A program made the position numbers and the translations under genes. 64,000 bases of DNA from Brachionus koreanus. Taxonomy: Eukaryota > Rotifera > Eurotatoria > Ploima > Brachionidae. The notes below the pieces were generated by a model. The model was not told the DNA's origin, ran no database searches, and was given only the letters and a program-made list of their open reading frames with translations. Where the stretch lies: contig PJRA01000263.1 in the NCBI GenBank assembly GCA_016987375.1, positions 5,913,478-5,977,477 of the forward strand, in the 5' to 3' direction. Position 1 is the first letter of the stretch. Each line of letters begins with the position of its first letter. This document shows, piece by piece, positions 12,901 to 25,250 of the stretch.

Positions 12901-13686
12901 TATTTCAGCCATTTTAGACATTACTGAACTCGATGGTTTAAGATCAATGGCTAATCTGTCACCTGATGAAAGACAAAAACTACTCTCTGAAAGATCAAAA
13001 TCAACCGAAGCTATCTGTGTCACTATTAAAGTAATTTTTTAATAAAGAAAATTAAAAAAGCCTTTAATTATTTTGTTCAAAATACTACTTATCTCTAGGA
13101 AATATTAGAAAAATTAGAGAGAAAGAATACAATAATAAAAGATTATGAACTTGATTTAGCGAAACTTAGGCAAATGGAGTTCTTATTAAAAAAAAAATCT
13201 GAACAATTGGATGAAATACAAGTAATTTAAATATGTATTTCAAAAATGCTTTTAAAATGAATTCTTATAGTTATACTCAAGAAATAAAGAAGATGAAATT
13301 GAATTCTTAAAGGAATCGCTAAAAAATACTAAGTCAGATTTAGAACGTGAAAAATTACTAAATTCTGCTATCAAACAAAAAAAAGTAAGCTTAGATTAAT
13401 TACTTTTGTTTTATTTAATTGACCATATGAATTTTATTTAAAGCCATTAGAAGCAGTTCAGCAACTAACAGAACGAGTTAGAAGAGAGTCTACTGAAAGA
13501 TTACATCATCATTGTGTTCCAATTGACCATAAATCAGGTTCGGCCAAAAAAGCTGAGAATGAAAAGATAAAGCGAAAAGACTATGAATTGAAGATCCTAA
13601 AAGAAGAACTAAAAAATAAAAACGAAGAAATGAATAATTTGAAAAATCGCTTGATCATAGTTGAAAAAGGTGCAAATTTAAATTAA
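6907..13686 (+). CDS. FHAD1: FHAD1-like forkhead-associated domain coiled-coil protein (two in-frame stops in exon 9)
   Basis: Fourteen in-phase exons: 6907-7011, 7069-7278, 7327-7686, 7739-7945, 8004-8387, 9224-9635, 9686-9969, 10642-10737, 11061-~11156 or 11192, 11193-12233, 12881-13030, 13099-13221, 13271-13384 and 13444-13686. Total is about 1,280 residues (the human protein is near 1,400). Residues 1-105 form an FHA domain with TTIGREN, IDIQHALIEF and LQDLNSTGGTFVNN, closely following vertebrate FHAD1. A Ser/Asn-rich linker follows, then near-continuous charged coiled coil to the C-terminus. FHAD1 is cilia- and testis-linked in vertebrates; a structural role in motile cilia is inference. 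The start is fixed by the FHA domain beginning at once. The exon 6 acceptor could be 9224 or 9254. Exon 9 reads through TAA (11181) and TAG (11190) in frame. A 36-nt GT-AG intron (11157-11192), an assembly error or a null allele could each explain this. Confidence 0.85.
12412..12618 (+). mobile_element. TTAA-flanked MITE copy in FHAD1 intron 10
   Basis: A 207 bp segment lies between TTAA at 12408-12411 and TTAA at 12619-12622. The ends are imperfect inverted repeats: left AGATTAGAAAACCCGG, right CGGGATTTCTAGTG. It shares its interior, including TTTCAAATTTAGTTATG and ACAAGATGC-TAG-TTTT, with the copy at 45.5 kb. No coding capacity, so it is non-autonomous. TTAA target use suggests a piggyBac-type mobiliser, but I could not confirm the superfamily. 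Confidence 0.6.
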
Positions 13687-14260
13687 AAGATTCAAAAGCT
13701 AAAAATTTGCATAAAATTCATTCCAAGAATTTATTATTTTTTTATTTTAATTTTTGATTAATGTGGCCATTTTTTTATAAATATAATTTGGAAAATTAGA
13801 ATTTAAATAAGACGTTCGAATCTTTCCTTTAAAGCAAGCAAATGTTTAAATAAAATTATTTAACAAGTTTTTTCATTTGAAGCAATATTTGATAAAATTT
13901 GGTTTTAGCTGGAATAATTTAAAAAATTAAAATATCATTTTTAAAATTTAAAGAAATTAATTTCTAAAAAAATTATTGATAAAATATTCTAGTGATGTAC
14001 TTTAAAAAAAAAGTTTATGGATGAAAAATTGAATTATTATACTTCCCAATTAAAAATAAACAGTTTGCATATTTCTTATCATTTTTAAGATTTTTGGTGT
14101 TTTTACCCTAGTAAGTTATGGAAAAATTTTTCAAATAAGGTTAGTGAGAAACTGTAAATGTTAGCGCCTAATAATGCCATTTAACCCAACAGGATTCTTA
14201 GGTTAGGATTTTTGTACTCAAAAATTGTGCAAAATCACTTGATTTTTCTCTTTTAGAAAA
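13687..14260. other. AT-rich spacer after FHAD1, no gene seen
   Basis: Contains the FHAD1 3' untranslated region and A/T runs only. No reading frame resembles a known family. Confidence 0.5.
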
Positions 14261-15165
14261 TCGTTAATCTTAGGAGAGCTATCAAAAATTTGGAAGCAAA
14301 CAAATGTAATATCGTTACTTAAAGGAGAATCTAGAATTTCTACCTAGAATTCATATCGCCGAGTATCATTAACTTGTATTGTATGCAAAGTTTTGGAGTC
14401 CATAATTAAAGAACCAAATTTAGAGCATTTACTTAAAAGCAATTTAATATTCATATCACAACATAGTTTCTTATCAAAAAAGTCATGTCATGTCTTACCA
14501 ATTCATTGGAAACTTTAGATTATATCTCTGAAGCAATTTATAATGGTTTACTAGTTGACATCATTTACATAGATTCTGCAAAGGCTTTAGATAAAGTCTC
14601 TCATAAATAAACTCAATTTTTTTAGATTTGGTGTAGGTCTGATAAATTAGATAGAGGTAAAAGTTAAAAGAGGAGACCAACAAGTTAGTGCTAGGTCCTC
14701 TCTTCTTTATTATTTACATAAACGAAATGTTAAATGTTATCCACAACCATTGTGAGGCCTATGCTGTTGACACGAAGATCTTAACAATAATTGATAATTT
14801 GAACTCGATTTATAATATTCAATCAGAAATAGATATAGTGTGTAAATGGTCAAAAGAGTGGTCGACTCAGTTAAATGTAGATAATTGTAAAGTTGTTAAT
14901 ATTGTTAAAAAAAAAACACAGAGTTAGATAAAAAGATTGGTTCAAAACCTTGAGTAAGTCAAACGTTGAAAGGAATTTGAATCAAATTTGAATCCAGAAC
15001 TGCCTGACTTGGATTATTTATCAACAATGTTTGTTAAGGCTAGATTTAACTAACTTAAGTACAAGAAGATTAAAAGTTGATCTAATTCAGATTTACAAAC
15101 TGTTAAACAATTATGAACAAATTGAATTCAATGAAGGAATTTATTTTTATTAAAATTAAGGAATT
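14260..15165 (+). pseudogene. Decayed non-LTR retrotransposon (LINE family B) reverse-transcriptase fragment
   Basis: The piece 14,688-14,924 keeps LGPLFFIIYINEML and a mutated catalytic box (AYAVDTK in place of FADDTK), followed by the WSKEWSTQLNVDNCKV helix region typical of reverse transcriptase. Upstream, 14,280-14,690 holds further shattered RT motifs. At 15,046-15,155 the frame reads LTNLSTRRLKVDLIQIYKLL, near-identical to the fragment at 59.4 kb, which identifies the family. Several frameshifts and stops make it non-functional. Confidence 0.8.
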
Positions 15166-15169
15166 AATT

Positions 15170-15763
15170 ATCTTCAATTCTGTTCATAGCATATTAAAAT
15201 ATCTAAAGCGAACCTTCGATAGTAGAGATAAGAGCCTATGGGCAAAATTATATACATCTATGGTAAGACCTCATCTAGAGTTTGCAGTGCAAGTGTGGAG
15301 TCCAAGTAAAAAGACGGATGAAAATGCATTGGAAAAAGTCCAGGAACGGGCCACAAAAATACCTTTGGCTTTGAAAGCTATGGACTTTGAAATTACATTA
15401 TTGAAGATGAGGCTAACAAAACTGAGTGAAAGAAGAGAAAGAGGAGATTTGATCGAAATGTATAAACTAGCCAGTGGACTGGAAAATGCTCAGCTATCCA
15501 AAGTTCTGTTAACCGTATCAGAAGAGAAAAGGGCAATATTAAGAGGCAATATTATGAGTATACACAGGGAAAGTTTTCCTGCAAAACTAAGAAATGATTT
15601 TGCAAGTGCGGTGACTGCCCGGCATGTTTTCTTCTTAAATAGAGTGGTTCCTCGGAAGCTTTCAAGGTTTCATTGGGCAAATTCAATGGATATGGCTGCT
15701 TCAGCTCCATACTGCCAAGCAGTAATGGGCTCAGATATTCTTTTTAGAATGTCGCAGCAAGAA
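15170..15763 (+). pseudogene. LINE family A, 3' end of ORF2 (C-terminal region only)
   Basis: An open frame from about 15,180 to 15,778 encodes the C-terminal region after the RT catalytic core: LWAKLYTSMVRPHLEFAVQVW, ALEKVQERATKI, RRERGDLIEMYKLASG and VFFLNRVVPRKLS. These are the thumb/C-terminal blocks of CR1/Jockey-group LINEs. It abuts a decayed fragment of a different LINE, so one element probably inserted into another. Sister fragments lie at 43.9-44.2 kb (+) and 53.5-53.98 kb (-). 5' truncation is typical of such elements. Confidence 0.8.
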
Positions 15764-15791
15764 CTACTAACTAACTAACTAACTAACTAAC
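15764..15791. repeat. (CTAA)n microsatellite tail of the LINE
   Basis: About seven tandem CTAA units follow directly after the last shared LINE bases (GTCGCAGCAAGAACTA). Short 3' tandem repeats instead of poly(A) are characteristic of CR1-like non-LTR elements. Confidence 0.75.
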
Positions 15792-15984
15792 ATATCATCC
15801 AAAGTCAACTAAGAAATGAAGCCGAATTTCTATTATTGTTTCAGGATTTATTATTTACCCAAATTTATTTTTTTTGACAAAAAAAAACTCAATTATATTT
15901 TTATTTATTGTGTCCTTAAATTTCAGTCTGTGTAAAAATTCTTTTTTATAAAAATTAAGCGACAAATAAAAACGCTATTTTTTA

Positions 15985-16500
15985 GACCACAAAATTGCCC
16001 GTTTATTTGTTTATCTGTATCGAGTTAATACTCATTCAGAATAAAATATAAAAAATAAAAGAAAGAAATAAAAAGAAAAAATGGTTAAATAAATTTAAAT
16101 AAAAAATATAAAGAAAATTAGAAACAATGTATTGAAATAAAAAGAACATTTTTAAAATATTTGATTTAGAAAAAAAACGAAATTTTAAAAAAGCAATTGC
16201 TATAGATATATTGGATATCCGACTTCAATATCTTTAATCTTCATATCTTTAATCGAACCCTTCTTTATATTCTTCCACCAATCTGACGACCAATGGAACA
16301 GAAAAACTCAGCCTTGCTCTGACATATCTCTCATATCGCTCTGACTATTGATTTGAGGCCTTCGGTAGTTTAATTTTATTAAAGACCTCGTGATGCCCCA
16401 TATAGAAGGGAGTATCATATTTCATAATGAATTTAAACAAGGAAAAGAATAGTCCAAGATTGATGTTATCAAGGATTTCTAAGGATTACTTAATCTTTTT
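15985..16500 (-). pseudogene. 3' fragment of a LINE (family D), reverse orientation
   Basis: Resembles the 3' end of the minus-strand LINE at 40.5-42.7 kb. Both share ATCTGTATCGAG next to TTTATTTGTT/TTTATTTATT, then an A-rich run. Further matches are CTGACATATCTCTC against CTGACATATCTTTC, and TTTAAACAAGGAAAAGAATAGTCCA against TTTAAACAGGGAAAATTATAGTCTA (shown as equivalent segments). Only the C-terminal coding region and 3' UTR remain, with many lesions. Confidence 0.6.
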
Positions 16501-16539
16501 TGTTTTAAAACAAATTCTCCATATGACAGATTTTTTTTT

Positions 16540-16736
16540 TATAACGTTTTTTTACTTTTTTCAATGAAAATAAAATTATTTTGTAATAAAAATTAAATAA
16601 TTTTATAATATTTTTGATTTTAGATATGATTGAAAAAAAATTGGAAAAAATGATAAAATTTATTGAATAAAAAAAAAGAAATGAAGGAAGTAACAAAAGG
16701 GCTTCAAGCGATAAAGACCCCTCCGGCCTTTGAGTG
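16540..16736 (+). mobile_element. Possible eroded TTAA-flanked MITE copy
   Basis: The right end reads ACCCCTCCGGCCTTTGAGTG followed by TTAA at 16737-16740, like the ACCCCTCGGG...GTG-TTAA end of the 12.4 kb copy. The left end cannot be placed with confidence. Confidence 0.35.
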
Positions 16737-16904
16737 TTAATGAATATTATTCTTAATTGAATTAAGATGAACAAAGTAAAATTTTTGATGAAAATTGAAT
16801 TTTTTCTTTTCTCAAAAATTTTATTGCATTTCATTCTCACAGTCTTATAACTTATAAAACTTTCAGATTTCAGTTAAAATTTTTCTTGATATTTTCATAG
16901 GAGA

Positions 16905-19100
16905 AAAGATTAAATGTTTTCCAAACCAATAGTTGGATTGAATAAAGCATTCATCCATTCTCCGAAGCATTTTGCGTTATTTTTAAGCAATCATTTTCGA
17001 GCAGCAAAATACCGGATATGTGGCGTCTAGCACAAATAAGCCCAATTTTAAAAAAAAGTAGCAAAAGTATACCTAATTACAGACCTATCTTTTGACATCT
17101 GTGCCTTGTAAGTTAATGGAGCGCATGGTTAGAGATATAATGATGGATCACCTCTTTAAAAATAATCTTATAGCTTCCGAACAGCACGGTTTCGTTCTAC
17201 GAAAATCGGTAGTCACGAATCTTCTTGAAACAGTTGACTGCATAAGTGATGGCATCAATAAAGGACATCCAGTCATAACGGGATAAGTAAATGGACAAAA
17301 ATTAAAAGCGAATATCTCAAAAAATAAAAATGATATTAAGTTCTGTTTTTTTTTTTCTGATGTTAAGAATTNNNNNNNNNNNNNNNNNNNNNNNNNNNNN
17401 NNNNNNNNNNNNNNNNNNNNNNNNNNNNNNNNNNNNNNNNNNNNNNNNNNNNNNNNNNNNNNNNNNNNNNNNNNNNNNNNNNNNNNNNNNNNNNNNNNNN
17501 NNNNNNNNNNNNNNNNNNNNNNNNNNNNNNNNNNNNNNNNNNNNNNNNNNNNNNNNNNNNNNNNNNNNNNNNNNNNNNNNNNNNNNNNNNNNNNNNNNNN
17601 NNNNNNNNNNNNNNNNNNNNNNNNNNNNNNNNNNNNNNNNNNNNNNNNNNNNNNNNNNNNNNNNNNNNNNNNNNNNNNNNNNNNNNNNNNNNNNNNNNNN
17701 NNNNNNNNNNNNNNNNNNNNNNNNNNNNNNNNNNNNNNNNNNNNNNNNNNNNNNNNNNNNNNNNNNNNNNNNNNNNNNNNNNNNNNNNNNNNNNNNNNNN
17801 NNNNNNNNNNNNNNNNNNNNNNNNNNNNNNNNNNNNNNNNNNNNNNNNNNNNNNNNNNNNNNNNNNNNNNNNNNNNNNNNNNNNNNNNNNNNNNNNNNNN
17901 NNNNNNNNNNNNNNNNNNNNNNNNNNNNNNNNNNNNNNNNNNNNNNNNNNNNNNNNNNNNNNNNNNNNNNNNNAAAAATTTTTTTTTGCAATATTATAGC
18001 TAATTTTTAGTAGTTTATAAATAAATATATATATGATCCCCTGGTCATTTGCATGATCGGGCAAGTTAACTTAACTTTTAATAGGTCAGCACAAGGGTGA
18101 CTGGATCAACGTGACTAGTGGTGTTCCACAGGGAAGTGTTCTCGCTCCTCTGTTGTTCGTGATCTATATTAATGACTTACCTACAGTTGTCAGTCACCTT
18201 GTTAAGCTCTTTGCCGATGATAGCAAACTTATCGCTACCATTCATGGTAACAGCGACCTATTTGTACTACAGCAGGACCTTGACGGACTCATGGAATGGT
18301 CTATGACTGGCGTATGCTATTCAATATTGATAAATGCAAATGGATGAAGTTCACAATATCTGGTAGAAGTCAATCGATAAATATCGAGCTGTATTTGGGT
18401 GGTTCTTGTGATAGAAGACGTCTGTGCTTTGTTGAGGAAGAGAAAGACCTAGGTGTTACGCTTTCTCGTAACCTGAAATTCTCGACTCATATAAAAATTC
18501 AGATTAACAAAGCTACTGCAGTACTCGGTCAATTAAGAAGAACGTTCAAGTTCTGGACGACTGAGACCTTCAAGACTCTATACTGCGCATACGTAAGACC
18601 TCATCTCGAATATGCATCAGTTGTCTGGGCAAATCCCAGCAAGAAAGATACAAGCGGCATCGAGAAGGTCCAAAGAATAGCTACAAAACTAGTACCAAGA
18701 ATTAGAAATTGGCCCTACGAAGACTGACTTGCTGTCCTGTGCCTAGATACGCTCCAAGAGCGTCGTATAAGAGGCGACATGATCCAATTCTTTAAACTCA
18801 GCAAAGGAATAAATGAGATTAGTTGGACAGTACCTTCTGTGCCTTGTAACTCATTGTCTAAAACTGGGCCTGCTCAGGGAATCAGAGGGCACTTGAGAAG
18901 AATCTCTGGCCAATCTTCTAACCACTGCCTGCAAAGAATTAACTTCTTTACAAACAGAGTCGTGGACGAATGGAACGGCCTATCCCGAGAAGTAATCGAA
19001 GTTTCTACAGTCAATCAATTCAAAAATAGATGCAACGCATACAAGCATAATAAGAAGAAATCCTCTCAATCAAATAAAAGCAATAGCAGTTAAATTTTTA
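16905..19100 (+). pseudogene. LINE family C copy, interrupted by an assembly gap
   Basis: Pieces of ORF2 in order: a decayed RT block near 16,990-17,090, then 17,092-17,286 (CKLMERMVRDIMM, SEQHGFVLRKS, TNLLETVD), the N gap, then 18,111-18,330 (VTSGVPQGSVLAPLLFVIYI, LFADDSKL catalytic box). Next come 18,296-18,727 (WMKFTISGRS, LYCAYVRPHLEYASVVW) and 18,779-19,093 (FFTNRVVDEWNGL). Blocks closely match the LINE at 28.4-30.4 kb, so they belong to one family. At least two frameshifts (near 18,300 and 18,727) and stops make it inactive. A non-coding patch at 17,974-18,100 may be a second insertion. Confidence 0.85.
17372..17973. other. Assembly gap, 602 N
   Basis: Run of undetermined bases inside a LINE copy, between the RT fingers region and the catalytic-box region. 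Any features spanning the N run are artefacts. Confidence 1.
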
Positions 19101-19749
19101 TAGAATTAATCGTATTTAAATTATCCTGAATGGCAAAATAAAAATAATTTTACATTTTTACATTTTCATATTTTTAGATTTATACTTCTGATCAGACCAT
19201 ACTATTTAGCGACAAAAGAAAAATAAATTAAATCTAGAAATTCAATTATTTTAAAATTTAATTTTTTTTAATTTTTATTTTTCTTACATCACCCATGAGG
19301 TGTTTTCCATGAAATAAATAAATATATATTTTTTTTCATTACTACTAAAAAATTCACCAAAATTTTAATTTGAAATCTTGAGTTACTTAACTTTTTTAAT
19401 TTTAATAACAATCAATATTATGTTTATAATAAGTAAATTTAAATATTAAATTTTTAATTAGAAGCTAAAATTAAAAGAATTAAATATAACTTAATTTTAT
19501 TTTTGAAGCAATACTTATCGAAAAAAATTTTCGAATTTAGTTATTACATAATTTAATAAAATAGTAATTTTATAATTAAAATTTCTGAGTTCATTTTTAA
19601 AAGTCTTAATAATGTTTATATTTAGCATTAAAAGAAAAATTTTTTAATTCTCTTATTAGGTCTATTTTGCATAATCGACAAAATCATTTTGAGACATAAT
19701 TCATATTTTCATTTGGCAAATAGTTGTTGAGTAAATATGATAGGACTAC
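19101..19749. other. AT-rich intergenic DNA, no gene seen
   Basis: Only A/T-rich low-complexity sequence between the LINE and the 3' end of the minus-strand coiled-coil gene. Confidence 0.5.
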
Positions 19750-20734
19750 TTAAATATCAACTAGAGGTATATCATTAGATTTTGGTGTCAAAAATTTAGA
19801 GTCAGCTTCTCTTGTTGTAAAAAAATTTGAATTATTAACATCTCTTGAATCACCTCTTCTGGCTGACAAACGAGCTTCAAATTTTTCTTTCTGCATTTTT
19901 TTTTCTCTTTCATAACTAAAAGATTTTTTTGTCAAATTTTTGAATAAAAATTTTCAAAATTATAATTACGCAATCTTAGTATCCTGGTATTTGTCCATTA
20001 TTTCAGTGGCAATTTGTTCGTCATCTTTTGGCTTTGGCTTGTTAATCAGTTTAGCTTGAAGTTTTTCCATTTGCCGTTGTCTTTCTTTTTCTTTGTTCAA
20101 GTCTATACCATTAAGTTTGTTTAATATTTTTTGGGTCTCAGCTTCTATTGATTGCTCATTGATCTCTCTATTTACACGATTTGCCTCGGCCTGTTTTTGT
20201 CTTTCTTTCTTTCGTATATATTTCTCAACAGCTTCTTTCTCGCTTTCAGTAATTGTTGCATCATTCGGAGCTAGAATTATTTTTATAAATTAAGTTTTAA
20301 TGTTATTTTTAAATATTACTTGCTGAGTCCGCATTACGTGATGCTCCTCTCTTTTGTCTGAGATATTCTGCCAAAGGTATAGAGTTTTCCTTTTTTCTTT
20401 TAAAACTATACTTCCCTTCGGAAGCTTTGACTAACTCTTCTTTAAATTGCTCCTGCTCGCAAATGAGATCAAGCATTGAGTTTTTGATATCTTCGCGACT
20501 TTCTTCCAATACTGTTATCATTGCTTCGCTTTCTTGATCGTAAAAGTTTTCAAATGTTTTCATTAGAACCATTTGAGTATCTAAATCAACATTTGAGGCA
20601 TTCGAGCTCGTTCTACCTCCACTATTGCTTGATATTGATCGACTTGGATTTGTTTCGATATCCAATTCTTCATCCAAATTTTCAGACTTGTTGCTATTAG
20701 AACTTTTACTTTGGGTCTTCTTGAAAAGCTTCAT
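19750..20734 (-). CDS. Unrecognised charged coiled-coil protein, 3 exons
   Basis: Three exons on the minus strand, all GT-AG with matching phases: 20734-20320, 20270-19970 and 19915-19750, giving 293 residues. The N-terminal ~60 residues are Ser/Asn-rich and acidic (NKSENLDEELDIE) and probably disordered. Residues ~55-125 form an amphipathic helical stretch (TFENFYDQESEAMITVLEES, then MLDLICEQEQFKEEL). Exon 2 is a long Lys/Glu/Gln-rich helix, and exon 3 continues it (EREKKMQKEKFEARLSARRG) before a polar tail ending in Asp-Ile. No signal peptide, membrane segment, zinc site or enzyme motif is visible. I do not recognise the family. The clean splice phases and the absence of internal stops over about 880 coding bases argue that it is real. 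The start is the first Met of the open frame. Confidence 0.75.
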
Positions 20735-23700
20735 TAAAACTATCTAAAAATTAAGTCTTTGATTGAAAAAAACAAATAATATATAAAGTCTAGTTTTAAA
20801 ATTGAATGGAGAAAACACAAAAAAATTTAACTAACGTCATTGAAATTAATATTTAAAAAATGAATTTTCAATTCGATTTTAAGTCTTTAAAATAATCAAA
20901 AAATTTTATCGAAGTAAAAAAAATCGATTTTTCCTGTAAATATTAATGTAGTACGACTGAACAAAAAATTTTACATGAGTTTTTTTTTTTTCGTAAAATT
21001 CTTTTATGCTAAAGTCTTAATTATTTAAGTTTTTAAATCAATAATTAGTTTCAAATTTTTTATAGATGCTTTTACAACATCAACCCAACTTATGTAGCTT
21101 TATTGATTGCAAAGCTTTAATGCTTAAAATCATTATATATAAATATCATAATTTAATAATTCAGCTCAGAAAATTTTGAAAAAAATCAAGTTTTAAAATT
21201 TTCAAATATAATTTAAAAAAATAATTTTGAAAAATTAAAATTTCTGGTAAAATTTGAATAAATGCTTGAATTATTTTTATTTCGCCAATTCTTTATCAAA
21301 TGGGCGACTTATTGTTTTTTTTGATTCAAACATAAAATGATGCTTTGATATTTGATATTTTTACGAACTAAAAAATTTATCTAATTCTATTTTAATATAC
21401 AATATTCTATTAATTTATTTTCAATCTTTTTTTAATTATGATTTATTTAAATTAAATACAATGAAATAAAAAAAGATTATTTAATCAGATAAGATAGAAT
21501 TTGACATTTTTCATATATACTTATTTCAAATTTTTTTGTTAAAATGCAAAATTTTGTACTAAGTCAAAAAGCTATATTTATTTAATGCAATAAAAGATAA
21601 TATTTATTTGCTTAATTTTTCAGTTTGTATCGATTCCGACAATATAATGCCAAGCTAATAATCCAATTCAAATATCATTAAAAATCTTTCAATATCATTA
21701 AATATATTCAAAACTTGTGTTAAATGATATAAAATTTTAGGGTAATTTTTCAAATCTAGGATCTTTTTTGGATATTTTAAAATTTTTAATTGATTAATAA
21801 ATAGCTTCGTCGCGTCTCCTATATCAAAATTAAGAAATGCGATAGATATTTAATAATAGCAAAAATATTCAAGCAGATGTTTAATTTTTTCGTTTTTATT
21901 TTTAAATAAAAAAAATTTTAAAGCATTTATTTTCAAATTTTTATTTGAGCTTTTCCAATAAATTCTCAAAGAATTTAAATCATTGTATTTAAGATTTGCT
22001 ACCAAAATCTTATCAAAGTTAGTAAATGCTTTGTTCAATAGGTTTATTCCAACATAAATCTAAAATAATGAGTCACAACAACTTTTAAAGATTTGAATAG
22101 TAAATCAAGTAAATTAAAGCTAAGATATTGATCAATTTTAATTAGTATAGAAAACTTAAATAATTAACTTTTTTTTAATTAATTTTGATTTTTTAAAAGC
22201 TTTTAAATCCCAATTGCTTTTTATTGACAAATTTGAAAACTGGTAAAATATTAAGACTTATTTCTAAATTCTAATAAACTTTGAAATTCGAAACATATAT
22301 TAATAATTTTTAACTGCAATCTATTGGAATTAATCACTTTTTTAGATTAGAAAGATGAAGTAAAAGATAAGAAAAAATTTCTTAAAATTTAATCGCAATA
22401 ATATCTTAAAATAAAACCACGATTGCCTTTTGAGTAAAAATCAACGATTACCGTCTGATTAAATGTGCATTTGGTGTATTGAAAAAATAAGAATAAAATA
22501 ATATTGTACTTTATATCAAGCGTTTTTTCGTATGCTATTTAAAAATAAAATTTAGCTAATAAGATTCAAGTTGAAAAATAAAATTCTTAATTTAAATAAT
22601 AGAATTAATTTTCAGGTTAAATAAAATAAAAATCCATCCAAATTCTGTCACGACATTACTAGTAGAACATAATAAACAAAAAGCATTTATATTAAATAAA
22701 TATTTCTTAATCAGTGTTGATCTGTTGATTGAAAAACCACTCAAGGAAATATTACAGAATTTTTAGCAGAATTCTTTTGATTTTAAGCATCTTATGGCTC
22801 ATTTCAGTATAAACTTAAATATTGTTTACTATCCCGTTCCAGAGATTCTAGCAACAGGAAGTTACTTTAAAATAAAAAATTACCTCAATCCTATTATTTT
22901 TAACAATAAAATCCATTAAATTTCAACGCCTATATTTAATGGTTTCCTTTTTTTAAAACTCATATTTTTAGCTTATCATGAATCTCGTGAGTTATAAATC
23001 TGTATGCATTTGTGTGTGATAATTTTCAAGTCATGTCTAAATGAAATTCATGATGTTTTAAGATAAGAACTTTAAATTGACAAAATCAACCATACTTTTA
23101 GCATATTTTAAATAATCAAAATAAACAAATCCATTTTTTTTATAGAAAAAAAATAAAATAATAAGGGATCATTAATTGAATTTAATGTTGATCAAAAAAA
23201 CTTGATCATTATGATTTATTGGGCTTTCAATTAAATATTTGTCACTAGTTTAATTAATTAAAAATAAAATTGTCATTTACAGATTGGTTAAGCTTTAAGT
23301 AAACTGAATCAGTTAATAATTTTTAGCTTAGGTAAAGAGAAATTTCTAATTAAAAATTTTATTTTCAAAAAAATCACTGATTATGATTTTACAAATAAAT
23401 CATAATTTCCTTTTAAATTTAATAATTTTTTTATTTAGATAGAAAATTTTACGCAAATAGAAGTGTAAACTTTTAAAAAATACAATGACAAGTTTTATTT
23501 TTGTTAAACAAAAAGTTAAATTAATAAAAAGCTTTGATTGATTAGAATGCATTGAAATTTATTTTCCTATATAACCAAAATTATCAAAGATAAAAAATGC
23601 TGCCAAATATTGTATTTACTTCCATTTTACATTTTCTCTAGTTAAATAAAGCGATTCCGAGTGAGAGAATGAGACAATCTCTGGTGAATAAGCAACACAT

Positions 23701-25250
23701 ACTGTATATAAATCGATAGAGAAATTTTATATTTCTTGTTGTCAAATTTCCAAATTTTTTTTATAGAAATTTTAAATCCTATTTGACACTTTAAATTATT
23801 GGCTTTAAGTCATAGATTTTCCGTAAGCTTGCTTGTGTGCTTCTGTAACATGCAAGTGATATTAATTTTTTCCTCAATTAACATTTCAAAACTAACAAAT
23901 CCAATTTAAAATTATCAAACACAATATTAAATCGGGATTTGACAATTTAAGAAAAATAAAACATGACAGTTTTTAGTTTTTTTTTTTATCTAAAATAACT
24001 TTGATCCGACAACTAAATGGAACTTTTAAAGACTTACTTGTTTGAAATTTTAATTCATTTGTCACAAATATTGTAGAAATTGAGTTTTTTTCAACAATTG
24101 TTTAATAATTTATGATTTAAACTAATAAACTAATAAATTTTGTTTGAAATAATCTATTTTTACTCAAAAGAATAAAAAGTTTTATCACAAAGCAAGAAAT
24201 TTTTTTTTGGCCGCGAACAAAGGGTTGATATAATTAGAATAATGAAATTTGTTTAATGTATTAAAAATCGAATATTAAGTAAAGATAAAAAATTCATTAT
24301 TTTTTTTTATATATTTTTTTTTCAAAGCTTTTTAAATTAAAATTTTGCATCTATTTTAGTAAATAAAAATATTTCCTTCCCATTAAATGGAATGACGGCG
24401 GTAAATACAAGAAAAGAACATACAACTATGTTATTTTAGCTAAATCAAACTCAATAAGGAAACTATTTTAAGCAGATAAATAAAAATATCCGTTTTATTT
24501 TGATGTTACGAAAGCGAATTTATTTCAAGCTCAATTTAAATTTAAAAATTGATTAAGGCTAGTTTTAAAAAAGCAAAAATTTTACATGTTCCAAGAAATA
24601 TTTTTACACGTTTAACTTGTGAGTATCTAGTTAAATTTGAAGGATAAATTAAGAAAAATATTCAACGGAAACTGAGCATAGTTTTATTTCAAAATTTAAT
24701 AAAAAATTATTTGATTTAATTGCATGATTTTTATTTAAAAGTCATTGAATCAGTTTAAATCAAGCACTTTTAAATTAAATTGCATACACGCTATTGTATG
24801 CTATTTTTCCAAATTTATCTCCCCAAGATTGACTTGAAATCGATTTTTTGAAAAATTTCTAATAAAATTTTCCTCAATGCTTAACTTCATTGATTTGATT
24901 GTAATTGTGAATTTACTCATAACATTTTTAAATCAAATCTGTAGCATATTTCATCAAATTAACACATTAACTTGGGCTACTAACACTTTAAAAATTTTGG
25001 TAAGGAAATTTACATCAATTTTTTTAAAATAAATTCTTCCGTAGCTAAACTCTCGGATACATGAATTTTGTTAATTTAAATCATAAGTATTCATGAAGAG
25101 TTATTCCCATTTGTTTTACTAGTAAACTAAAAAAAATCTAATCTTAAGTGAGAGCAAAAAATTTAGCAAAAATCAAAATTATCACTCATGATAATAAATT
25201 AATACCCAAGACTATTTTTATTTCTAATTAGAGATCTTAAAAAGTAGTAT
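20735..25250. other. 4.5 kb AT-rich intergenic region, no gene seen
   Basis: No frame longer than about 60 codons with family resemblance. Content is A/T runs and short palindromes. Distal regulatory DNA of the flanking genes could lie here but cannot be picked out by eye. Confidence 0.5.

Noticed and set aside
17317..18064. Long apparent reading frames on both strands across the N run
   Set aside because: They are made of undetermined bases; only a few real codons lie at each edge.
21850..22038. 62-codon minus-strand frame, Asn/Lys-rich
   Set aside because: No family resemblance, no flanking exons and composition equal to background.
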